A DNA stretch of 64,000 bases from Nemertoderma westbladi (taxonomy: Eukaryota; Xenacoelomorpha; Nemertodermatida; Nemertodermatidae): NCBI GenBank assembly GCA_032718475.1, contig JAUCBJ010002168.1, positions 1 to 64,000 on the forward strand, read 5' to 3'. Shown here piece by piece: positions 40,571-51,667 of this stretch. Below the pieces are notes generated by a model. That model did no database searches and was not told the origin of the DNA. It saw nothing but the letters and a program-made list of their open reading frames with translations. A program made the translations under genes and the position numbers. Every line of letters begins with the position of its first letter. The first letter of the stretch is position 1.

Positions 40571-42929
40571 TGGATTGAGTTTTGAAGGTGACTTGTCAAT
40601 CTCTTCCTACTGCTATTGGGTGGCGGCCATAGGCTGCGTGCTGGGGGTTGGTGTAAGGGAAGGGGTGTATTGGATAACAATCGACCCTGGATAGTGCATT
40701 GGATGGAGTGTATTGGGTGGATCAGGCAAGGCTTGACACGCCCGCCACGACTAAGGATGTCTGGGTTGGGGCAATAAGTCGTAATGTGAGATATGGGATA
40801 ATATTCTGAGAAGAATATTTTGGTGAATATTTCCGGGATGAATATTGCGTCGAATATTATTTTGAGATAAATATTACGTCTGAATAAGGAAAGGGTAATA
40901 ATTATATTGTAGTTATTTCGTTACTAAAATCAGAGTCCTGAGGAAGTGTATTTTGTATGTTTGCCTACGGAGGCACGAAAAATCGATTACACTCGCTACG
41001 CGGACCTAAAAACGCTGCAAACTCATAAGTGCTGACTGACGAGTGGATACTAAATATACAGTAATAAGTTACCAGGCAGAGAGCTCGAGTTCGTTCCTTA
41101 AAGGTCTGTCATTATTTTTTTGTGTTGCCTAATTCTCTCTTCTTTTTATATATATATATATTTTTTTATCAGAAAGTGTTTCTATAGCTGAGATAATATT
41201 GGTATATCTAGTTAGTTTATTGCTTTGGTTAGGGTTAGTTACATCAAATTATTGCCATTTACTGCCCTTCCTGATTTCAAAGATTATCACTTGGGGTAGG
41301 TTACTAATGTCACATTGAAATTAAATTGTCGTTTTTCAATTTTCAGATTTTACATGTGTTATTTGTAGTTTTTAAATGAGGAATCCACATCTGAAACTAC
41401 GTGTGAATAGCCGGCATAGTTTTCGAGATAATTATGTTTGAAATTTTCAAACACGGTCATACAACCCGAAGGCTTCTCTCTCTTAGCTGGTACCTGTAAG
41501 ACAGAGAAGGGATGGCGTCACACTAACTCCCAAGTCCCAATACTCTCGCTATCCAACCTATTTTTACTCCTCCAGCAAATCCCAGGTTCCCATTACAGAT
41601 GAGCGGGCTGTATCTAGTTCCTTGTGCAGTTTCTTTTCTAGGGCTCGAACTCACGACCTAATTATATTTAATTAATTATTTTTAATTAATAATTATTTAA
41701 TTATGTTGAATTATATTTAATTGGCGGTAAGTCAGAATGATAGATAAAAACATGTATAAAAGAAACGAACATTATGACGATATAAAATACTGTATGACGA
41801 TAGCAAATATGGAGGCAGTAAGAAAAACAATAATAATAGAAACATAGGTTTACTGAGCGTAACTACCTATGGTGCGGTTGGACTTCCATTATGCGATATG
41901 GGTAGTTTACTTTGTTGTATTGTTGTATAAGCGGCGCCTTTCGTTTTAATATTTGGGAGGTCTCTATTCTGTCCGTTGATGTTAAGTTTTCTAAATGTTT
42001 CCTAAGATTTCTTGTTTTAACCGTGAACCGTGGAGAAAAACCTGCGCTGTATTTCGATTTTTTTTATTCGCTGGTGTATTCGATTTTTTCTTATGAAATC
42101 CGTAGAGTTTTTGGTTAATAATGTTAGAATACCGCAGTACACCCTTTAATTGTATTAATATTTTGCCTTTGGAGTTTACATACAATTTTTCTAATCGTGA
42201 TCGTCTGATCGTAGCCATTATAGCTGGGACATTGTTTCCTCTAATTACTTATCAACTTCATCATTGACACTGCTCAAATTATTGATTGACTTCGAAATAA
42301 GAGTTTCCTGTACGTTTGATGTACCGGTAAGGTTGGTAGTTGTTGGAGTAATAACGTTGTGATTGCTGATTGGGAAGTGTTGGAGGTAGTGGTTGTGTCC
42401 ATATCTTCACCGAGAGTTGTCTCCAATTGGTAATTAATTACCCGGCCAATTTCCCTGTTTTGACGTTGACAACCGATGAATGTAATGTATGTGTTTACAT
42501 CAAACTGTCAAAATGTACGTACACCTTGGTTTACATAAACTTTGACGTATGGTAACATCTATACACACGTACATGTACTGTACAGTATAATGGTGAACAC
42601 AGATCCCACAGTCACAGTCTTTGCACTGCAGTGGACAGAGTGGGAAACTCGCGTTAAGTTATCCGCTTATTTAAGTTTAACTTAGATAAAAACGAACACA
42701 ATGATTTACCGACGGGGTAGAATCTCAGTCATTACTCATACTACAGTACAGTACAGTGCGATCTGTACACGTACAGATGGACATATAAGGGATGCCATGC
42801 CCTGTGAAGGTTGTCTCGGCATATTACTTTACCTATTTAGGGGTTGAGTTCTCTTCCTCAGGAAGCTTCTTTGTCGCAGAAAGCCAATAAAGCTACAGTA
42901 TGGTCTCGCTCTATAAGTATATAGGCCCC
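40571..42929. other. Gene-free AT-rich region
   Basis: No convincing gene. Short ORFs at 41912-42218 have no recognisable feature. A tRNA-like B-box word lies at 41643-41660 (minus strand). 42920 onward leads into a LINE fragment. Confidence 0.45.
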
Positions 42930-43200
42930 ACTTAAACCAACTTTTGAACATTTCATTAGACCTTCTTATGAAACTATTCACAACTCTTTTATACTACCAA
43001 TTCTGAACTACGGTGCAGAAGTTTGGGTTTTCACGGAGCCAGAGATGTTGAAAGAGTCCAACTATCTTTTCTTAAACGCATAATGGGTGTGAAATCAAGT
43101 AGGGCCTACTCCAAATTTCATGGTATAGAGGCCGAGTCAGGTGTAATTCCATTGGCTCTTCACAGGAAATTTATAATATTGAAGATTTGGGTACGCTTTT
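42930..43200 (+). mobile_element. LINE RT thumb fragment
   Basis: The reading across about 42960-43180, with one frame change near 43022, contains ILNYGAEVWVF and ERVQLSFLKRIMGVKSS, the standard C-terminal RT block of many LINEs. Everything else of the element is missing. Confidence 0.7.
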
Positions 43201-44790
43201 TGCTTTTGTTTTGGGTACGGTAAAATAATTTTATCTTGAATTATTTTATTAACCTTGAGGGTCAGAGACACCCTAAATTGGTTAGGATTGAGTTGGGCTT
43301 GGGCAGTCGAAATCATCGAAATGGTATTCTAGGATCATCCAGACTGATTTTATTTGACCAGTAGGCCTACGTACAGGCCTGGTGGGCAAATATAAATAGG
43401 TCACCTACTGTCAGGGGACACTTTACATTAAAAAACGGGTTGGTACAGAACTGCGTTTGAACTCTCTGAAAAATACCCCCCCCCCCCCCCCCCCCTTAAA
43501 GCTGGCGCTAGCGCGCTTGAGGTGCTTAACCCTCAGGTTGCAGGTGGAGGTAGGCCGGTGTGACCGACAGCCGACAGGAACCTTCCGACGGATTGTGTCG
43601 AGTCTGTAACTAAATATAAATTTAGGATGAAATTAATTTTTTCTAATTTGTCCCTCAGACAGAGAACTTAAGAATCTTATTTATTAGTAGGCCTACAGTA
43701 TTTCTTATCAATTATTTTATTCCGTTCTATCTATCTTTATTAGTAAGAATTTCAAACTCAGAAAAATGGTGTTATCGCTACTGTACAGTACAATCGAAGT
43801 AACCTAACCTACAGTATATCAATTGTAACCACTATGATATGTTTTATGTTAGTTCATGTTTTATTTATTGTTTATTGTAATTCACTAATTCTGTGGTATT
43901 GCAGACCTGTGCTGTGCAGCTGATTAGTACTAATAATAATATGTTTACATTATTGTGTGTGATCTCAACTTATAGCATCAATAATGATAGTTGCTTATGG
44001 TCTACGCACCGAATTTAGTAATATCGCGGGTTAAAGTAATAACAATGCAAATACAATATCATAAAGTGAAATAAATTACGAGTCACAGAAGGCACAGCCC
44101 GTCGCGGTGACTTCTCCCCCTTTGTGGCTTCTTGTGACGGAGTCATGGCCCCACAAGCCAACAGACTGCTCCGTATAATTGCCACACGACTGACCAACTC
44201 TTGGAGTAAACCTTACTCAACAGTATTTGGGGTGGGTCCGAGCGCGACTCATGTTTGCCACCATCAGTGTTCGACGACTCCCTGCCTGAGAGGGTCCTGT
44301 ACAAAGTGGCGCAGTGGGCTGGGGATTGAGGACGGTGCAAGGCTACCAATTTCATTCGGAAGTTGAAGGGGAAAGTAAAGAAAATGGGAAATGGGAGCTG
44401 GTCTACAGTAGGGGTCTTAGAGGAAAGGGAAGAAAATAAAAAGAAGATCGAAAAGTCGGGGGAAGTATGTATAAGGAATTCTAGATCGAATCAATTCGAT
44501 GGTGCAGTTGGATGGAAGAAGTTGATGAGAGGAAAATGAACTTACTGACTTGAACCGATTCTATTTCTAATGTATTTTGTGATTTTATTTGCTGAAGTTA
44601 AAGACCATTTATTCGTTATTAGCCTACTGTATGTAATGCAATGCCTATATCATAATATAAGTACGTGGATATTCAATATAGTCTATCCCCTGTTGTTGGC
44701 GGGGGAAGGGGGAGACAGGACCTCACAGACGGCATCGGAGTGGGTGGGATCCATGGTACCCAGCATGGAGGCCTGGTGTCATAAATATAC
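43201..44790. other. Gene-free region with a C run
   Basis: C20 at 43476-43495. Short GC-rich readings at 44015-44366 match nothing that I recognise. Confidence 0.4.
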
Positions 44791-44911
44791 CATATTCTAG
44801 AACATTTTGTTTATCACATTCGTATTTAGCTGGCAACAATACAATGCCTCCTTAGTCATACTAAAACTAATACGTATCCATTCATAAATAAACAAAATGT
44901 TCTAGAATATG
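44791..44911. mobile_element. 121-bp MITE-like hairpin with perfect 24-bp TIRs
   Basis: 44791-44814 and 44888-44911 are exact reverse complements (CATATTCTAGAACATTTTGT...), separated by 73 bases. A foldback of this size could be a MITE or a hairpin RNA source. Confidence 0.7.
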
Positions 44912-46362
44912 ATGTTATTATTTAATAGAATAAAAGAGCCTCACGCAGGTGCTAAACCATGAATCTTTTGAACGTTCAGACAGTATCTCAAACTACTTTT
45001 CAACGAAATGTTAGATTATATTACTTATTTGGAATCCTTGACCAGTTATCCATGAGTACAAAATCACCAAAAGGTTAAATAATAACTGCGTGTAACTGGT
45101 GAAATTTCGCCTGAGACACCTTTTTCAATCACTTGTAGCTAATAATTGAAAGAAAAAATTAATATTCTGGCTCACCCACGGAGGGTGAGGGAGGTGAATC
45201 TACATATCTCAGATTCAAATTTCATGGCAAAAAGTGACTTTTTGGATCCAAGACTATTTCTCCACCAATATGTGTTGACATTTATCGCCATTTGGAACAT
45301 AAGATCAGAAGACACCATTTCAGGCCCCAAAAAATTTCTATTTTTGGGCCTTTTTATCTAAAAAGTCTCCAGAACATATAGCAAAATTTGTATGGAAGAT
45401 TTGTTGACAAAGGTATTCCGAACAAGTAACTACTAAATTTCAACACGTTTCAGTTAAAATTAAGAGATAAGCAGATAAATAGCCTTTTCAATGGATAAAT
45501 GAGATAAAGGAGTTTAAGGTTTAAGATTTTTCACAAACAATTCAAACCTTCCCGCTATTTTAGATATATAATTTGTTTTTGTTCAACAATAACCTTGTCA
45601 AAAATGAATGAAATTCAACGAAATTTATTTCATCCTTACTAGAAATTTAACTACTAAAACAACATTTTAGCAATTTAATTCATATCTGTAACGTGAGAAA
45701 CTTATTATTGAAAAAAGCTTTTATTCAATTATTGTAAAATATTGTAAGGCTGATCGAAGGCTGCTTGTCAAAAAAAACAGACTAGCTCTTGAGGTTTTGG
45801 CTAATAAATCGAATTTAAAGAAAGATATGAGAAAGCTGTGCAGATTTGAAATCTTCATTAAATTCGACAAATGATAGGATTCAATTTTTTTTTGACAATT
45901 TCCAAAATAGGGTGTGCTTAATTAAAAATATGATCAGTAATTATGATCTTTTCTCTGCTATTCTAAATTTAATTATCTGCTTTCAAAATTTTAATCAATT
46001 GTTGTAATGTTAAGTATTACACACTTAATCAAAGAATGGGTATGTATGAGTTGAGTGTGCTGTGCATCGCCACTCCGAAGCATCAGAAGGAAGGAGGCTC
46101 GTACCTGCGTCACGGGATGTAAGCTTCTTAGTTGCAGCTACCACGGATGGATAAGTTTCCTGTCCCCCAGCAACCAACCATAAATCGTACAAATTGGCTA
46201 TGTGGCTACTATCACCTCATTGACGTTAATATCATTTTTCTGCAGCTGAAACCAATCTTCTTGAGTAAATAACTCGCATTAAAACATTTTATTTCTTTCC
46301 TAATGGATTTCATGGTCGTGCTGTATTAATAACATATAATGTGTCAATTTCAAGAAAGATAG
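44912..46362. other. AT-rich region upstream of the PHM-like gene
   Basis: No gene seen. A small hairpin CTCACCCACGGAGGGTGAG lies at 45172-45190. The last few hundred bases presumably contain the promoter, but no decisive motif is visible. Confidence 0.4.
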
Positions 46363-48162
46363 ATGGGATATCATTTTATAGTATTTATACTTTATTTTAA
46401 TCTTATTTGTGTACTAGCTTCTTATCAAACTCTGGATAGCGGCGATATTAGTGATTCTCAAAATGTTTACGACGATGATCAATTTAGTGATGATATGGAT
46501 GACATTTACAGCGAGAATGTGGTTTATAACGACAACGAAGTACAAGAATCATCGATATATTCACGGCACGTGAAGATTCCAGGATTCTCCGCCAACCAGG
46601 ATGACAGCTATGTTTGCACATACTTCGAATTCCCGCGAGACGAGACATATCTCGTCGACTTCGCACCGTTCGTGGATCAAGCAACGGTGAATGCGATCGC
46701 TCTGTGGGCCTGTTATCGGCCAGCCAAGTTAACCGACATCTGGAGCTGCAACGACTCCGACGATATTTGTCTGTCGCAGCCAATACCTATGTACTCCTGG
46801 CAGGAAGGTCATCCAACAGCAGATATTCCAACCGGAAGTGGGATATTAGTTGGAGGAAAATCTTCCCTCAAATCTCTAATACTTCGAGTCCATTACGTCA
46901 GTAAGTCGCGACAAAGAGATTTCTCAGGTGTTACAATTCAGATGACTCCGATGAGACCCCCGAAGCTAGTTGGGGTCTATTTGTTGATTTCCGTTGAGGC
47001 TGCCGTAGACAACACCGTGACGATCGGCTGTGTGCACGATAACGAGGACCACATGGAGCCGTACGCGTTTCACGTGCGAAGTTCCGCCAAAGAAGTGAGC
47101 GGTTTCTATTTGTGCGGTGAAGAGGTAAGTCTTCTGGGTTCAGCGATGCCTCAATGGTCCGAATCGATATATCCTATCAAAGACAGTCCGGTAATTCATA
47201 AGGGAGGTCATGTCGTCGCGAGGTGCCTGTTTGAAGAGGGAATCGAAGCTGATCACAATCGTGGATGCATGTTTTACGTGTTCTATTTAATAAACTCCAA
47301 TGACTACCAAGAGCCAATCACGATTTGCGGTAGCAAACTTGAAGAACCGTTATCCAAATTGATAGCCGATCAGTCACCTCTTATATCCAACATACGAGTC
47401 GACCGATTTATCGCACAAACGTTCTCGGAACTTATTGCAAAGTTTGGATTGGATTGGGATCAAAACAAAGAAATACGGGATGAGTTAGAAGATTTGGTGG
47501 AATTTAACAATGGTTACAAAAATAGCCATGAAAAACTTATTGAAAAATCATTACATACTCCCGAGGACTCAACCAAATGGAAGGTGGCTTCTAGTAACGG
47601 TGCAAATGAAACCTCGTGTGTCACAAGATCTCAAGTATATCTGAAACAAAGACCTACAACCCCATTGGCAACATCATCATTCAAGATGCCGACCACTTCA
47701 ACCTTGCCATCATCTTCGCCAATACTAATAAAAACGTCATTGCCTCCAAAACAAATCTCTGCCGAAGTAGTAACTGAAAACGATGCCGATGGTGATGGCG
47801 ATGTTGTATTCGACCTTCACGACGAAGACAACATATTGAAAGATACTGACCTTAGCGGACCCAACGATCTGCAGTCATCATTAATGGTTATGGCCATGCT
47901 GACTGTTCCAATATTCATCATGGTGGTTGTTACAGTCATTTTGCGGATGAAAAAGGATACCAGTGACATCAAGCCGTCTTTTGACAAACTTAAAAATTCC
48001 CGAGGTTATAAGCGAACTAAACAAGCCAGTGAGAAAATTCAGGGGATAATCAACCAGTGGAACACACGAAAGGGTTTTGATCCACTTAGGCAGGACGATA
48101 GTGGGGGGGAGTTAAACCAATCAGATTCGGAGGTGGATGAATACACGGCTAAGCCAGTATAG
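46363..48162 (+). CDS. PHM-fold (peptidylglycine hydroxylase-like) membrane pseudoenzyme
   Basis: 599 codons, no intron. Residues 1-20 form a signal peptide (VFILYFNLICVLAS). After an acidic segment, residues 65-330 align end to end with the two-domain catalytic core of peptidylglycine alpha-hydroxylating monooxygenase: KIPGF, YVCTYFEFP, WSC...C, GILVGG, LILRVHY, the G-YL-IS strand, VSGFY, SIYPI and the GGHVVARC strand. Of six copper ligands only H177 (in LRVHY) remains. The paired HH is N110-A111, the HxH is R239-S-S241, and the Met before C302 is Gly301. Then come a Ser/Thr/Pro-rich stalk, a transmembrane helix (about 506-527) and a 70-residue cytoplasmic tail ending DEYTAKPV. The lyase domain of bifunctional PAM is absent. 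The disulphide cysteines are kept, so the fold is probably intact and the role non-catalytic (binding or trafficking). Intronless structure suggests an old retrocopy kept under selection. Confidence 0.8.
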   Translation: MGYHFIVFILYFNLICVLASYQTLDSGDISDSQNVYDDDQFSDDMDDIYSENVVYNDNEVQESSIYSRHVKIPGFSANQDDSYVCTYFEFPRDETYLVDFAPFVDQATVNAIALWACYRPAKLTDIWSCNDSDDICLSQPIPMYSWQEGHPTADIPTGSGILVGGKSSLKSLILRVHYVSKSRQRDFSGVTIQMTPMRPPKLVGVYLLISVEAAVDNTVTIGCVHDNEDHMEPYAFHVRSSAKEVSGFYLCGEEVSLLGSAMPQWSESIYPIKDSPVIHKGGHVVARCLFEEGIEADHNRGCMFYVFYLINSNDYQEPITICGSKLEEPLSKLIADQSPLISNIRVDRFIAQTFSELIAKFGLDWDQNKEIRDELEDLVEFNNGYKNSHEKLIEKSLHTPEDSTKWKVASSNGANETSCVTRSQVYLKQRPTTPLATSSFKMPTTSTLPSSSPILIKTSLPPKQISAEVVTENDADGDGDVVFDLHDEDNILKDTDLSGPNDLQSSLMVMAMLTVPIFIMVVVTVILRMKKDTSDIKPSFDKLKNSRGYKRTKQASEKIQGIINQWNTRKGFDPLRQDDSGGELNQSDSEVDEYTAKPV

Positions 48163-48894
48163 ACTTCGCTGTTAGATGATTCCAAAATGGAATCACTTCA
48201 CTGAACCTTTATCGCGAATGACTAAGGTTGAACTAAAGCCATATTATACCTCATAAAGTTTATGTAAAGCCTATGATGTCAAAATTACTGTACATAGTAA
48301 ACAAAATAACGTTGTTAGCTCGAACCCTATCCGTATTTTTGTTATTGTACCAGGGTGCAGACAATAACCATTTACATATTTGTTTGCAGAGTTTATTTAT
48401 CAGCACACTTTACAGTGTGCTGATCCGAGTGCTTTGTTACACAAACGAACAAAGTGAATTGGTGTAAATATAATCAAATCACGAGTTATAAGTTATAATT
48501 GAGATTTAATTTGCTAAATAACACTCTTATGATATATCCTATACATATAGATTGGCGCAAATTAACCACAAGTGAATAAAATTTTGTTTATTTCTTTAGT
48601 TAGAATACATCGAAATGGGCACTTGAGTTTATGTGTGTTGCGAATTCAATAAAAGGCCATGTGTGGAAAATTATCATGATTTTCATCATGAATTTGATTA
48701 CAGTAGCAGGCCTATAATGGGAACTTATGTTTGAACGTATGTTGAAGTCATAGCCATCCTTGGCTATGTACTGTAGCTCATCCGGCCACGGGACACACAC
48801 TGCACCCCTACAGTATGCTGCCAGGTGCATGTACGCCAGGTGCATTGGAGTGGACTTAATGGAATTGAGAGCACTCCACTCCTGACCAACCATT
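48163..48894. other. 3' flank of the PHM-like gene
   Basis: No gene. A candidate poly(A) signal AATAAA lies at 48575-48580, about 410 bp after the stop codon. Confidence 0.5.
48575..48580 (+). promoter_or_regulatory. Candidate polyadenylation signal
   Basis: AATAAA followed by a T-rich stretch (TTTTGTTTATTTC), the first canonical hexamer after the PHM-like stop in this orientation. Confidence 0.4.
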
Positions 48895-49110
48895 GGCTTT
48901 CGCCGTGAGGACCAGCCAGTGCATAATCTTGTACTTTGGCAGCCTCATGGAGTGAATAAGCATGGTGGACAGCCCATGACTTTCTTGAGACGCATCTTAA
49001 AGGACACTGGCCTTGAAGATGCGGATGATCTAGCAAATGTCATGGGTGATAGGGAGTTGTGGCGGCGCAATTTTGTCGACAAGCCGGCACAGTATTCTTA
49101 AAAATGCAGC
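48895..49110 (+). mobile_element. LINE 3' end fragment
   Basis: Encodes HNLVLWQPHGVNKHGGQP, then MTFLRRILKDTGLEDADDLANVM and RELWRR, followed by a stop. This is the extreme C-terminus of the LINE family found at 20775-22716 and 56410-62615. Confidence 0.85.
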
Positions 49111-50310
49111 TGCAATGCAGCATGCCGATACTAGTAGTAGCCATTGATTGATTACGATCTTCATGGTCAGGCCTCTTGACCCTGCAGCCGAGTAGGCCTA
49201 TATGGATCCTTATTTATCCCAGTATGTTCCTGAGACGTGTTGACCTAGGTCTAAAGGCCATAGATCTTAACAAAACAGGACTATAACTCAATAAAACAAA
49301 TTATGCGGGAAACATATCTTTTCACTCATTTTCAGTTGAGGGAAATTAAACTATTCTGCCCGAGTGGAAACTCAACACGCGATAGTAGAATATCTGAATT
49401 TAGCTAAAGAAAATGAATGGAAAATGGTGTTTTCCGTTACGTTTTTATATCGAATAATTTGTTTTATTTTAAAAAGTCATCACCAGCGTTAGCCCTCATA
49501 GTTAATCCCTTTGCATTCTTAGGAAGATACTCCGAAAGTAGAGCGTCATCGTACTCATCATTAACATTGTCGAGCACGTTCAGATTGTCAGGAATGATAC
49601 CGTTATGTTGTTACTATTCGCCTACCATGTCCAGTACCTCTCTATGCCATTCTGCAGGATGGGCCAGGCCTATGATTGTATACTGTATTGTGTAGGGGCC
49701 TACTACTGTTTTACTTTTAACATTGTTCAGCCGTTGTGGTGTTCTATGTTATTGTGGTGTTCTATGTTGTATGGTGGAATTGTGTGGTGGAATGGATGGC
49801 TCGCCCCGGAGGAGGAGGGTCAGGGAGAGGGGAGGTAGGCCTGGTGGAGAGTGAGGGATTGTAGGGATAGTGGACCTGTGTACTGGTGTACCGGTAGTCG
49901 GAATTAGAGGTTTCAGGGTTTTGGTGATTTATCTTGTTGATATTGAAGAGATAAGATAAGATAAGATAAGATAAGATAAGATAAGATAAGATAAGATAAG
50001 ATAAGATTTATTAACAATTTCTACACAGATATAGAGCAAATTTGTACTAAATAAATTGATAACTATTGTATATAATATATGCATGCACATAATGTACTCT
50101 ACGTGTAGCTGGTACCTGGACGGGTAGTCCCATTATTTCAGGCACCAGTAACACAGCGATTAATTTATTTATTATTAACTACATTAGGCCTAATTAAGTA
50201 TTGTAATATTGACAGTAATTCTAATATATTGCATTAAGTATAAAACAATTTCGTAGGAGATTATATACAGATTATATAGGTTCGTAGAGATTAAATACAA
50301 GGATTGTTTA
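49111..50310. other. Gene-free region before the Ty3/gypsy element
   Basis: Contains the (ATAAG)n microsatellite at 49951-50006. I could not identify an LTR upstream of the gag reading. Confidence 0.45.
49951..50006 (+). repeat. (ATAAG)n microsatellite, 11 units
   Basis: Eleven uninterrupted ATAAG pentamers. Confidence 0.97.
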
Positions 50311-51084
50311 TTGACAGACTTCCGCCATTTTCCCACAAGCTATCACCGCGAAATGTCAGATTCAGACAACGAAGGAAATGTTGCTGGAAACGGAGTAGTG
50401 TCCGGTACCGGTGCTGTCACGACTTGTGCCGGTAGCAGTCGACCGCGGTTAAGTGTAAAATTAGATGGGATAATTGAGAAGTTTTCTAGACTAGATTGTG
50501 GACAAGATTTTGCAGAGTGGGCCGCAAAGTTTGAAATTGTAGCTCGATTACAAGGTTGGACTGACAATATGGAAGTTTATTTTCCTTTGTTTTTGACTTC
50601 TAGTGCATTTGTGGTTTATCAGCAAACGCCGGATGAAGATAAAGAGAGCTGGCCAGCGATAAAGAAGCGTTTAAACGATGCCTTTTCGGTAACTCAGTCT
50701 CAAGCCTACCAATTATTTAAAACACGCATTGTGAAACCGGGCGAATCTTACGATGTTTATTTAGCGGAATTAAGGAAGTTGTTATTGCTTTCTGGTGTAA
50801 CCGACGTCGATTCAGCTACGCCTATTCTTCGGGGACAGTTTTTGGCAGGTCTACCAAGTAATGTAACCCAACATCTAACAGCTGCCATTGAAGCTGAGGG
50901 AGTTGAACTGCAACTTTCGGAGTTAGTGGCGCGTGCTAGAAGAGTATCCGGTATGTTAAAGGAAAAAGGTGCTGGTAATGGTACCTACGATCGCGTTGTG
51001 GCCTGTGGGTGCCATCGAACGGCAGGGGAATGTTGGTGTACGAGGGAATGGTCCAATCCAAGCTGTCTGCTGGAATTGCAGTGA
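50311..51084 (+). CDS. gag: Ty3/gypsy gag (capsid-like)
   Basis: 257 codons; a second plausible start is MSDSDNEGN at 50353. It has the gag capsid pattern FSRLDCGQDFAEWAAKFE, SWPAIKKRLNDAF, ESYDVYLAELRKL and LAGLPSN. The frame is lost around 50955-51000, after LKEKGAGNG. The continuation with two nucleocapsid zinc knuckles is one frame over (50969-51289: CWNCSEVGHIARQC and CYGCRGFGHTQREC). Either a 1-base mutation or programmed shifting separates them. Degeneration is likelier, since further frame changes follow. Confidence 0.8.
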   Translation: MTDFRHFPTSYHREMSDSDNEGNVAGNGVVSGTGAVTTCAGSSRPRLSVKLDGIIEKFSRLDCGQDFAEWAAKFEIVARLQGWTDNMEVYFPLFLTSSAFVVYQQTPDEDKESWPAIKKRLNDAFSVTQSQAYQLFKTRIVKPGESYDVYLAELRKLLLLSGVTDVDSATPILRGQFLAGLPSNVTQHLTAAIEAEGVELQLSELVARARRVSGMLKEKGAGNGTYDRVVACGCHRTAGECWCTREWSNPSCLLELQ

Positions 51085-51289
51085 AGTGGGACATATTGCC
51101 CGACAGTGCCCCCGGGGTCGGAATCGAGGAAGTGGAGCACGCGGTGGGATACAATGTTACGGATGCCGAGGGTTTGGTCACACGCAGCGTGAATGCCCAT
51201 CTGTCCAACGGAAGTCGGGTTCGGAAAACTTTTCCAGGGGGGTGTATTCGCAATCCTCGGTCACCCCCCGCGCTTCCTTCCAACCGTAA
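50969..51289 (+). CDS. Ty3/gypsy nucleocapsid region (two CCHC knuckles)
   Basis: Second-frame continuation of gag with two adjacent, canonical CX2CX4HX4C knuckles around residues 35-80 of this reading. It ends shortly before the protease region, which lies in the first frame again. Confidence 0.75.
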   Translation: MLVMVPTIALWPVGAIERQGNVGVRGNGPIQAVCWNCSEVGHIARQCPRGRNRGSGARGGIQCYGCRGFGHTQRECPSVQRKSGSENFSRGVYSQSSVTPRASFQP

Positions 51290-51654
51290 CATGTCAGTTA
51301 ACATTTCCTTGTAATAAAGGAGATATTTTTACGTTTACAGCCGGGTTGGACACGTTCTGTACAGAGTCTTTAATAACTAAGAAGTTGTTGCTTAACAATT
51401 GTATTAACTTTCGGTGTTCAGAATTTAATAATACTCTTGGAACATTAGGGGATAGTGTAGCCGTACATGGTAGTGTGTGTGCTCATATCAATGGTATAGA
51501 TGGAACTGATACAAGTGTCGAAATATGTTTGAAGGTTGTTGACACTGAGTGTTTGTTTGGTGTGGATATATTATTAGGGGCAGATTGTCTAACTATTTTT
51601 GGAGAGTTAAATGTAGTGTATGACCGTACCGTGACATGGGGGTGTGTAATGTAA
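51280..51654 (+). CDS. Ty3/gypsy aspartic protease region, altered active site
   Basis: A beta-rich retropepsin-like reading: TAGLDTFCTESLI occupies the place of the DTG/DSG loop, with Phe in place of the conserved Gly after D-T. It is followed by VDILLGADCLTIFGE, which corresponds to the ILG-D motif. The missing Gly suggests an inactive protease. The frame opens at 51193; the protease-like part begins about 51280. Confidence 0.65.
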   Translation, partial: PTVTCQLTFPCNKGDIFTFTAGLDTFCTESLITKKLLLNNCINFRCSEFNNTLGTLGDSVAVHGSVCAHINGIDGTDTSVEICLKVVDTECLFGVDILLGADCLTIFGELNVVYDRTVTWGCVM

Positions 51655-51667
51655 AATTGCCATTGCA

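Noticed and set aside
41643-41660. tRNA gene on the minus strand
   Set aside because: Only a T-arm/B-box-like GTGAGTTCGAGCCC is present. No acceptor stem or anticodon arm could be folded around it. It may be a worn SINE.
46484-46904. Second-frame ORFs over the PHM-like gene
   Set aside because: The conserved domain, signal peptide and membrane span all lie in the 46363 frame.
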